A stretch of DNA of 64,000 nucleotides. Source: Erythrobacter sp. F6033 (lineage in GTDB: Bacteria > Pseudomonadota > Alphaproteobacteria > Sphingomonadales > Sphingomonadaceae). The notes under the pieces were generated by a model. That model saw only the letters and a program-made list of their open reading frames with translations. It was not told where the DNA came from and did not search any database. Made by a program: the position numbers and the translations under genes. Positions 9,250 to 20,000 of this stretch are shown in pieces (the stretch's first letter is position 1; each line of letters starts with the position of its first letter). The DNA lies in NCBI RefSeq assembly GCF_023016005.1, contig NZ_JALKAZ010000001.1, positions 930,001-994,000 on the forward strand, read 5' to 3'.

Positions 9250-10998
9250 ATGAAATCTATATTGCGCGTATCTTTGTCAGCAATGGCGGTGATGGGTGTC
9301 TTGGCATCTGCTAGCGCCCAGGCTCAAACGCGCGAAGAAATTCAGCGGGACTTATTAGATCCGAGTCTCCAGGCCGAAGGCGATCCGGTTGCGGTGGAAG
9401 GCGCCGTTGCGGGTCCACCATGTCCTTTGGCAGGACCAGAATTCGCCGATTTGAAATTCACTTTCACTGGCGCGAACTTCTCCGGTCTCGACGCAATTGA
9501 TGCCGGAATGGTTACGCCATCCTATGCTGACCTCGTAGGCAATGAACTTTCGGTTTCGGCGATATGCGACATTCGTGACCGCGCGTCCGACATTTTGCGA
9601 GATGCGGGCTACTTGGCTGTGGTCCGGGTTCCCGTGCAGGAGATTGAAGACGGCCAGGTTGATTTCGACGTCGTACTTGCGCGGATGACATCGGTGCAGA
9701 TCCGCGGCGATGCGGGCCGGTCCAGTTCGGCGCTGCAAAACTATGTGAACCGTCTAACCGAAGAACCCGTTTTCAACGTCAAGCAGGCCGAGCGGTATTT
9801 GCTGCTCGCGCGCGATATTCCCGGTTTGGACGTGCGGCTTGTGATGCAACCTGCCCCGCGCGAAAGCGGAGCGCAGCCCGGCGATGTCGTCGGCATTTTC
9901 AACGTTGTGCGCGATCCGGTTCAATTTGATGCGACGGCGCAAAACTTCGGTTCGCAATCGGTCGGGCGCTTTGGTGCATTTGGAAGGGTCCGTCTGAACG
10001 GTCTGACCGGCCTCGCGGATCAGACCACAATTAGTCTCTACTCAACGGTAGACATCGAAGAGCAGAACGTCGTTCAAGTCGGGCACGAAATGCGGCTCGG
10101 CAGCGACGGACTGACATTAGGCGGCAACGTGACTTTCGCATGGTCGACACCCGATGTTGTCGGCGATGATTTATTCGATTCCGAAACGTTGATTGGGACG
10201 ATCTATGCGGCATATCCATTCGTCCGCACGCAAACTGCAAACCTTTATGGCCGGTTTGGCTTTGAACTGGTGGATCAGAATGTTGACTTCAGCGGTCTGC
10301 CGTTGAGCGAAGACAATGTGCGGGTTGCATTTGCGCGTGTTGAATTCAATTCGGTCGACGCCGCCAGCCTAGCCGGAGTTGACGGGTATTCCTCGGTCGA
10401 GCCGAAATACGGTCTCGCAGGTGCGGTCGAACTGCGGCAAGGCATCGGCGCTCTTGGTGCGAGCGAAGGTTGCGGTGTCGGCTTCGTGAATTGCCTCGCA
10501 CCGGGGGTAGTGCCTCCATCGCGCCTTGATGCTGATCCCACTGGCTTTGCCGTGCGGGGTGAGTTGCAGATTGACTATCGGCCTAGCCCGCAAATCTTGA
10601 TGAGGCTCCGCCCGCGCTTCCAGTATTCGCCTGATGCTCTGGTTAGCTACGAGCAACTTTCAGGCGGCAACTACACTTCGGGTCGCGGCTTTGATCCTGG
10701 CGCCGTGATTGGCGATAGCGGGTACGGCGGTCAGGTCGAATTTGCCTATGGATCGCTGATTCCGGAAGTGCCCGGCGGGAAGGCGTTCCAGCCTTACGTG
10801 TTCTTTGATTTGATGAGCGTCAGCACAAAGAATGTCGCCGGCACACAGCAAATCACATCGGTTGGCGGCGGATTAAGAGCGACGCTGGGCCGTTCAATCT
10901 ATCTCGATGTTTTTGGAGCCGTTCCCTTGGAACGCGCGCCATTCCAGACAGAGCGCGGTGATGTCCGTTTGCTCGCAACGCTTTCGGTGCAGCTTTGA
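9250..10998 (+). CDS. TpsB-type outer-membrane transporter (ShlB/FhaC/HecB family)
   Basis: TpsB proteins are Omp85-superfamily 16-strand barrels that secrete a partner TpsA exoprotein across the outer membrane (type Vb secretion). I prefer the ATG at 9250 (AGGA 8 bases upstream, then the signal peptide MKSILRVSLSAMAVMG… ending SASAQAQT). The frame is also open from an ATG at 9205 that overlaps the CHAT stop. The chosen protein is 582 aa, normal for FhaC. Residues about 45–190 resemble the POTRA region (LKFTFTGANFSG, ILRDAGYLAVVRVPVQEIEDG). The remainder alternates short beta strands, contains the segment YTSGRGFDPG and ends with an aromatic/hydrophobic strand (LLATLSVQL). Its partner is almost certainly the giant gene directly downstream. 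Confidence 0.93.
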   Translation: MKSILRVSLSAMAVMGVLASASAQAQTREEIQRDLLDPSLQAEGDPVAVEGAVAGPPCPLAGPEFADLKFTFTGANFSGLDAIDAGMVTPSYADLVGNELSVSAICDIRDRASDILRDAGYLAVVRVPVQEIEDGQVDFDVVLARMTSVQIRGDAGRSSSALQNYVNRLTEEPVFNVKQAERYLLLARDIPGLDVRLVMQPAPRESGAQPGDVVGIFNVVRDPVQFDATAQNFGSQSVGRFGAFGRVRLNGLTGLADQTTISLYSTVDIEEQNVVQVGHEMRLGSDGLTLGGNVTFAWSTPDVVGDDLFDSETLIGTIYAAYPFVRTQTANLYGRFGFELVDQNVDFSGLPLSEDNVRVAFARVEFNSVDAASLAGVDGYSSVEPKYGLAGAVELRQGIGALGASEGCGVGFVNCLAPGVVPPSRLDADPTGFAVRGELQIDYRPSPQILMRLRPRFQYSPDALVSYEQLSGGNYTSGRGFDPGAVIGDSGYGGQVEFAYGSLIPEVPGGKAFQPYVFFDLMSVSTKNVAGTQQITSVGGGLRATLGRSIYLDVFGAVPLERAPFQTERGDVRLLATLSVQL

Positions 10999-11032
10999 TC
11001 GGGTCCGCCCAGATCGGTGCAACCAAATTTGA

Positions 11033-11065
11033 CCGCTCGAAGCGGGCAGCGTCAGTGCATGACGC
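11033..11065 (+). promoter_or_regulatory. Tandem hairpins in the tpsB–tpsA gap
   Basis: Two perfect inverted repeats lie back to back in the 76-base gap. One is CCGCT/AGCGG with a 3-base loop (11033–11045). The other is GCGTCA/TGACGC with a 5-base loop (11049–11065). The second ends directly before the G-rich Shine–Dalgarno of tpsA (about 11067–11074). They are not followed by a T-run, so they are poor terminators. They could attenuate, protect or tune translation of the 3810-codon message relative to tpsB. Confidence 0.5.
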
Positions 11066-11074
11066 CCGGGGGAA

Positions 11075-14000
11075 ATGATGAAGAATGCCAAACTCAGCGC
11101 AGCTGAATTCACAGCGATGAGCGCACGGGCCGCAGTTAAACGTAAACGCTGGCTCGGTTCCGGGTCAGTCCTGGCTGCGGCCATTGCGATGACTGCGACG
11201 CTTGCCGAACCTGTGGCCGCTCAGTCCGGGCCGATTGTGAACTCTCGCGCAAATTTGGATCCCTCACTGGTTAGCGGTGGCCCTGGCGGCATTCGCCCGC
11301 TTCGAATGCGCGCGCCGCGCGAAACCGCTCCACCGCCGCCCGTTAAACCTCGCCCGCTACCCACCCCGATTGCGAATGAGCGTATAGTCATGGAACGCGG
11401 CATCACGCTGGACAGACCGGTCGCGCCGCAGCCCGTTTCCCCGCCGGCACCCGCTCCGCAACCTGTCACCAAGCAGCCAACGGTAAACAGCGTCGGCATT
11501 CGGTCCGTAACGCCGGCTTCGAGTACACCAGCGACGCTCCCGGGTGATACGAACACGCCCGGAATCAATGTGCTGGCGACTGCAAATTACTTCGGGTCGG
11601 ACGTGGATTTTACGCCGGGTGTCGCGGAGGATGTTGTTGAGCTTTTCTCTTCCCAAGCGATCATCAATTGGGAAACATTCGCCGCAGGTTCGGCTGGCAA
11701 TACGGTCGATTTTCTAGCTGCCGGAGGAAATCTGCGTTTCACCAGCGATCAGAGTGACTTCACTGTGTTGAACCGGATATTTACCCCCGGCATCGACAGT
11801 GCAGTGCGGATCGACGGCAGTGTCACAAGTGATGTATTGAGCGGTGTAGTTAGCGGCGGGAACGTCTGGTTTTACAGCCCCGGCGGCATTGTGGTGGGCC
11901 CGACTGGATCCTTTGATGTCGGCAGCCTCGTGCTTACCAGCAGCGAAATCAGCGCGATCACATCGACGATCAGTTTCGGAGGTGTCGCAGAGCCAGATAC
12001 TGCAGTCGTCATCGAAAGCGGCGCAACCATTGACGCTGTTGATGATGTCATTTTGGTCGCTCCACGGATCGAACAAGGCGGCACAGTAAGAGCCGGTGGC
12101 AACATCGCGTATGTGGGTGCCGAGCAGGCAGAAATTTCGGTCGCGGGCGGTTTGTTCAGCATCAGCGTGAATGTCGGCACCGACGATGCAAATGGTATCG
12201 TCCATACCGGCTCAACCGGCGGCGCGACCGTTGCAGACAACCCCAATCGCGGCATCAGCATAGCAGCTCAAGGGCAAGACGCCGCTGTGAACCTGCTGCT
12301 TGGTGGCAGCATTGGTTATGATGATGCTTCAACAGCTTTCGCCAGCAATGGCACCATTTTCCTATCTGCTGGTGACGGAACTCAAGCCAATTCGGGCGAT
12401 ATCACCTTTGGAGCGGGTAACATCAATTCATCGGTTAATATCGACGCGACTGGTGAGATTGCCTTTGCCGTTGATGGTCAGGGCAACGATCTGACTTTTG
12501 GCTCTGCCACCCAGCAGGTTCAGGTGTTTGCCGATGCGGACCAATCCGTTGCAATCAGCGCGACATCCGGCGCCAACATCAACGTGAACGGAAACCTGAC
12601 TGTCGGAGCGGGCGAGGGCGGTACTGGTGGGACGATCAACATCACGGTCGATGATGCGGGTCGAAACGACGATTCCAGCATCAGCGGCCTGCTCGTCAGC
12701 GGAAATCTCGATCTGAATGCAAACGCACTTGGCACCGATGACACTGCGCCGACTGGCGTTGGCGGAGATGCGGTTGGGGGCACAATCAACATCAATGCTT
12801 CGCTGGGCGGAGAAATCATCGCTGGCGGCGTTTGGCAAATGCGGGCCAATGCTCAAGCCGGTTTTGGGGGTTTCCAATCGGGTACCGCGACCGGTGGATT
12901 GGTGAACATCGCCATCACCGGAGAAAACACACGCGTCGGCTCGAACGGCTTTATGGGCGTGTCGACGCAGGCCGATGCCGCGCTTGATCCGTTTGGATCT
13001 TCGGTCGGCGGGGCGCTTCCTGTGATCGGAAGCGACTCCACAGGCGGCGCGGTCAATATCTCCGTGACCGATGGAGTGTTCTCCGCACCATCATTGACCG
13101 TCTTTTCAAGCGCAACGGCCACGGCTGGATCTGCGGATGCAGATCCGGACACGCAGGATGCGGTCGCGGGCGACATCACAATTGCGAATAGCGGCACCGG
13201 AACGCTCGATCTCGGTCAGATTTTTGTTCAGGCCAATGGCACCGGAGCGGACGGAGCAACCGGTGGTTTCTTTGAACCGGGTGCGCGTGGCGGCGCTGGC
13301 ACAGGCGGCGTAGTTTCGATCACCAGCTCTACCGATCTGACCAGTCTGACGGCTGTCTCAATTGCGGCTCGTGGCAATGGTGGCAATGGCGGTGATGGGG
13401 GCTTTAGCGGCACTGGCGGCGTTGGCGGAGTGGGACAGGGCGGCGATATTACCCTGTCGGTTTCGGGCACAGGAGCGTTGCTTGATAACCTATCGACGCT
13501 TTTCCTCGATACCAGCGGCCAAGGCGGCAATGGCGGTGTAGGCGGAACCGAAGCCTCTCTGACCGATAGCGGTGATGGCGGTGCTGGTGGCAACGGCATT
13601 GGCGGCACAGCGTCCTTTGGCATTGGCGGTACGGGCGCGACTTTCGATTTTGATACCGATCTGTTCAATCTCTCGGCTGGAGGCAATGGCGGCAATGGCG
13701 GTGCCGGTGCAGCCAATTTCAGCGGCCTGATCGCAGGCGATGGCGGAGCCGGCGGTGATGGTACGGGCGGTGATGCAATTTTGCGGGCGGATAGCGGTTC
13801 CACTCTAACCCTTTCTTCCGCAAGTGTTGGTGCGAACCTTTCTGTGTCCGGTAATGGCGGCGCAGGCGGCTCTGGCGGGTTTATCGACATGGGGCTCGGT
13901 GGTTTCGCAGGAGATGGTGGTGCCGGTGGAGTGGGCACAGGCGGATCACCCCAGTTGGTTGCCGCCGGTGGGACGATCACAGGCACAAATGTCGATATGA

Positions 14001-17000
14001 GCGCGATTGGTGCTGGCGGTGCCGGGGGCATCGGCGGTGATGACGGTCTGACACAATTGGGACTGGATGGCGCCGGGGGTGACGCATTCGGTGGAACACC
14101 AACGATCACGACGATTGATGGTAGCCCGGGCGTAATCACATTCGGCAACCTCAACATCAATGCCAGCGCTTTTGGCGGCAGCGGCAACATAACCGGCACA
14201 GGTAGCGCGGGGCAGATCGCGATCACTGACGGTTCCGCTGACCCGGCAGGATTGATTACTCTCGGATCGTTGGGCGTCTCTTCGCTGGGGACTACCGGAA
14301 CAACCACCGGATTGTTGACGATCAGCTCGGACAGCGGCCCGATTACGGTCACAGGAGCTGTGAATGCCAACGTCCAAGGCAGCATCGATTTTGATTTCGA
14401 CGCGGATGGTCAAATTGTCGTTGGCGGCACAACCACGCTTACCGCATCTGGCAATATCGGGTTTGCTCACACGAACAACACTGGCGACTTGAACACAATC
14501 GATGGGACCGGTGCGATTGTCGCAAATGCCGGCCTTGCTTTTGTGGGCGGCGACGGCACCAACATCGTTTCGGGTGCGGCCGTAACTGTTGACGCGGGCA
14601 CTATCGCATATGACGATATCACGGCGGGTTCCGTTGCCAGCCTGACTTCAAGAACAGGTTCGATTACCGGCACGAGCACGGGAACTGTCACCGGCAGCAG
14701 CGTCGTCGATGCGATCGACATGTTGTCAGCTCAAGACATCACTTTCGGCAACCTCGTATCGCTCAACGGCAATATCGACATTGATGCAATCGGGAACATC
14801 ACCGGTGTCGATGCCAATTCGGCCCAGTTTATAAACATCGACTCTACAGGTGCACCTGCTGGCGTGATCGATGTCGATACCGTCACCAGCGGTTCGCTTG
14901 TGACAATCAACGGCGGAAGCGTCGATATCGAAACGCTCAATGCGGGCTTCATCGCAAACATTCTGACGACCGTTGGCGATCTGGACATCGCTACGCTCAA
15001 TTCCGCTTCTTCGGTCAACTTGGATGCGGCGGGTTCGATAATCCTCGGCACTGCGACAACCAGTTCGTTCATTTCCAACTCTGTCGCAGCCACCACTATC
15101 GGTTCTCTCACGACTACTGGTGGAACCGCCGATGTTGTGATCGATGCAGGGACGACAGCGGCTTACACCACGATTGATGTTGATCGTCAGATCAGGATCG
15201 ACGCAGCCTCGATTGTCGGCGGTGATTTGATTGTTGATGCAAATGTCGTGCTTCAGGCCGACACGATCGACATTGGCAATGTGACGATTGAGGACATTGG
15301 CAATATCGATATCGACGCCTTCACTGGCACGCTTTCAACCGGCGATTTGACTGGCAATATTATTCAGCTGGATACGCCCGGCGACTTGTCCATCGGCGCG
15401 GTCAATGCGGCCTCGACGATCAATATTGGCGCTGGCAACGATGCAGTCGTCGGAGATGTCGACACGGGCGGATTGACCTGGAACGTAACCGGCAATCTTG
15501 ATGCCGGAAACATTACGGGCAACACAACGGTTGCGACCAGCCGCATCATCGTTGGCGGTGATGCAGATATCACAAGCATGACCGTCGACAATCTGCTCAA
15601 TGTCAACGTAACCGGGGCGCTGACTGGCGGCGCTTTCAGGGGCCTCGGCCCGATCAGTATCGTAACGCTCGACGCGGGATCGATTGATATAGCATCTGTG
15701 GAATCAACCAATCAGAGCGTCACCCTGACTGCGCGAAACGGCGATGCTGTCGTGGGTAACGCAGTCTCAGGTGGGCAGACATCCATCACCGCTGACAACA
15801 TCACGTTGGACAATGGCGACGTTGGCGGCACTCTTCGTCTGAATGCGACCGCTGGAGATATTAGCGGCACCGGAGTGATTGATGTCGCAGGCGCGATTGA
15901 TCTTGATGCCACCGGAGATATCGGTTTCGGATCGCTCAGCGCGGGGACAAGCTTTGCGGCCGACGCGAATGGTAACATTGCCTTCAATTCGGCATCTGCG
16001 GCTTCAACGCTCACTTTCAATGCGGGCGGAGATATCGGCTTTACCTCGCTATCGGGTGACAACACAGTAACGCTCGACGCTACCGGCGCCATCAATGGCG
16101 GCGCAGTGACCACGGATCAGGTCACCGCCAGCTCAACCTTTACCGCAGGCACATCGGTAACACTCGGCGACGTCATTACCCGCATTTTCACCGTTACTGC
16201 TGGGACTGACATTACCCTTGGAGCGGTCGATGCTCTTGGCCGCGATATTCGCGGTATCGCTATAAATCTGGACGCTGGCGGCAATGTCGATTTCACATCC
16301 CTCACCTCGGGGCGGGGGATTGATATTGATAGTGCCACGATTTCAGGCGGAAACATCGTTACCGATAACGGTATCGATATTCAGGCAGAAGCGATCAGCA
16401 TCGGCGATGTCACGGTGGTTGACACAGGGCCCGTAAACCTCGTCACTTCCATAAGCGATCTCACAGTCGGGAATATCTCAAATACGAACTTCGGAATTGC
16501 GCTGGATTCAGCCGGTGCATTGACTGCGGGCGACTTGACCCTGTCGGGTACGTCGAACTCTTCGGACATCGACATAATCGCGGCTGGCAACACAATAATC
16601 GGTGACGCGACATCGGGCAATCAGCTCGATATCAATGTGACCGGCAACCTGACCGCTGGAAACCTTGTTTCGAATGTTGTCAGCCCGGGAACCACAATTG
16701 ATGTAACCGGAGACGCGTCGATAGCGTCGTTCGATGCACTGCTGGGTCCGGCGACACTCACGATTGGCGGCGTGTTGACCGGCGGCACTTTTGCTACGGA
16801 TGGCGGGCTCAGCCTCAATGCGGCGTCGGTTGATGTGGCAGGTGCAATCTCGCGCGGTCAGGCAGTCAACGTCACGGCGACGCTAGGTGATGCGACAATC
16901 GGCAATGCGCAGGCGGCAACTGATCTTACAGTTGATGCTAATGGCACGCCGACGATTGGCACCTACTCAGTTGGAGATGACCTTACGCTTACAGGGTCTT

Positions 17001-20000
17001 CAGTCGATTTGGGAGCGGGTGTTATCGCCGGCAATCTGTTGCTTCAGGCGCTTGGCGGGGACGTGACACTTACGCTCGACGGAAACGAGTCCATAGTGGT
17101 GGGCGGCCAAGCAACGCTCAACGCTAATGGCAACATTGTTGTTACGCACACCAACAATGCAACTGGTGCAATTTCGCTCGATGTGACGGGCAATATCAAC
17201 ACCAGTGCAGGCGGCGACATCGACGCACAATCCGGATCGATCCTCTCTGGCTTTGAAGTGTTCCTGCTCGCAAACGGTTCAATCAATGTTGACGATGTCC
17301 GCGGGATACCGGGTATCGTTATCGAGGCAGGCGGCAGTGTAACGGTCAACAATGCGACCGCGACCGGCCCGCAGTTCAGTTCGAATATCAGCGGCATCAC
17401 AATCGATGCTGGTCTCAATAGCGCAGCGGGAATTCCGCTGTATGATCCAATCGCAAATGCGCTGATCACCGGGTCGCTCAATTCCTATTCAAACATAGTT
17501 GTGCGCGCAGGCGGTGTCGCCCGCTTTGCGGCAGGTTCAAGCACAAATGCTGACAACCGCGTGTTCGTTCAAACCGGCGATGACATTATCGTAGATGCCG
17601 GAGCGACCATCACAAGCGCGAACAACCCATCCACCGCGCCAAACCCGCTCGATCCGTTCAACGGTGTCGGCGCGATCGACCTGCAGGCAGGCGGACTGAC
17701 AAACCTGCTCAGCATTCCGTCCACTCCGATCGCATCGCTGGTGGTCAACGGAACACTCAACGCAAATAATGCCGCGATCATTGGTTCGGCAAATGCGATC
17801 GACGGTCTGGACGGTACGTTCATGGCGAGCTCGATTGCGCTCGATATCAACGATGCACCAGTCGCGATGGGATTTGTCTCCGACGATAATGGCCTGCTTT
17901 CGATGGGCTGTTTCCAGGGCAATATCTGCATCGGCAATATCATGGCCGACAACGTCATTGAGATTGGTCAGGCCAGCAACAACGATGTGATCGAATTGAT
18001 CATCCAGCAGGGCACCGTCAACGCAAACGATATCCTGATTACGACCCGCAACGATATCGTAATGGGCACCAACGGAATTGCGACGACGTTGAACGCTGCG
18101 AACACATTCACCGCTCGCAGTCTCACCGGAAATGTCGATCTTCTCGACGCCGCAATTACCAGCGGTCAGATCGTAATCGATGCCGCTGGAAGCCTCGTTG
18201 GAAGCGGTACGCTGACCAGCGTCAACGATATCGGCATAAGTGTCGGGCAGGATCTGAGCGCCGCCGCTATTGTAACAGACGGGCAGCTGACACGGGCTGA
18301 GGATGTAGGCGGAGCGCTCGAAGCGCTCTATAACGTGCCGGGCTTCTTCAATGTCGATTTGCTCTCGATCGGCACTGGCAACATCAATGTTTCGACTGGA
18401 GATGGCCTCCGCATAGGAACCGCGATAGTGCCGGGCACCAATATTGTGCTGTCGGCGGGCACGATTGCACAGCTCGATTTTACAGACAGCGCCGTCGGTG
18501 TTTTCGTTGATGGCGGGTCCGTGGTCTTGGGCGATATCACCGTTACCGGTGATGTTTCCGCAGACTCGAACAGCACCATCGATTTCACCACGATAAACGC
18601 AGACAACGACATCAGTTTCTTCGCTGGCACGGACGCTATCGGAGGTGATCTAACGGCAGGTGCTACAGCGCAGATTGATGCTCAGTTTATCTCTCTTAAT
18701 ACGGTCGATGCGGCGAATATTACCCTCAATAGCGCGAGCGATATTTTCTTCGATCTTCTCACGTCGCCGAATGCGATTGGGCTGACCGCAACGAATGGCA
18801 CAATTGGTGCCAATATGGGTCCCGGCGATATCGATAGTGGCGGCAGCGTCTCGCTCGAAGCCCAGATCATTGATGTCGGTAACATCGATGCAGCCGGGAA
18901 CGTCGATCTGACTGCTACCGCGGGGTCCGTCACTGTGGGCGACGTTTCAAACACGGCGCTGGGTTCAGGGATCAGCCTTACGGCAGGCGGTGCCAATGGC
19001 GATATCAACGCCGGAACATTGACGGCTAATAGCGGCGACATCTTAATCAGCGCGGCGCGCAACATCGCGCTTATTTCGGCCGCCACCTCTGCTGCGACGC
19101 CGACTGCTGGCACAATCGCACTTCTGTCTGGCGGTGATGTTTCCGCAACCGGATCGCTTTCGGCAGGTGAGGATCTGGCGATCCGGAGCCTTGGGAATGC
19201 AAGCCTCGCAAGTATCGCCGCAGGCGACGATGTGATCATCGATGCGGATGGTTCGGTCGCACTTGATTCAGCCACTTCCAGCGGCACAGGAGTCGATCTT
19301 TTCGCAATCGTGTTCGACACGACCAATGCAGGCCAAGCAAACTCCATTCTGTTTGGCGCTGAAACAAGTTCGGGATCGAACATCGGCATAAGCGGCGGCA
19401 CAGATGTCACCGCCGCCGGCACTCTCAATGCCAACGGAGCGATTTCTGTCACTGCAACGGGAACGCCATCTATCGGCAACGCGATCAGCGGCGGCGATAC
19501 GTCGGTATCGGGCGCTTCTGTTACATTCAACAACGGGACCGTGGGCGGCGATCTTTCGCTTATTGCGACGGCGGGCGATATTGACGGTTCTGGCACGGTC
19601 AGCGTTGCAGGCGGCATTGCGCTTCAGGCGACAGGCGGCATTGGCTTCGGCACGCTAGTTGCGCAAAATGGAGACTTCACCGCCGTGGCTGGCGATGACA
19701 TCGTCTTTGATGCGGTCGACAGCTCGCAACTGGTGGACCTTCAGGCAGGCGGACTGATCCAGGGTGATCGGATCGATGCCGCCACCTCCGTCACGCTTTC
19801 GGCTGATTCATCGATCTTCATCGACCATGCCGAAGCAGGAACCGATTTCACTGCAACCGCTGGCGGCAATTTCACGACCGGATTGAACTCGATCATCACA
19901 GGCGGTGATGTTGTCATCGCCGGTGACATAGTGGACCTCGGTAACTCAACCGCAGGCGGCTTGATCGACGTTCAGGGCACTCAGATTGATTTCGTCAATC

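Noticed and set aside
13250..14105. RTX calcium-binding repeats or a CRISPR-like array in the glycine block
   Set aside because: No regular GGxGxDxUx nonapeptide is present, and the DNA repeats are in-frame, unequal and coding.
13228..14385. A 385-codon minus-strand open frame rich in Pro/Ala/Ser opposite the TpsA glycine block
   Set aside because: It is the mirror of Gly-rich codons on the plus strand. It has no ribosome site or family similarity, and many similar frames occur opposite the same gene.
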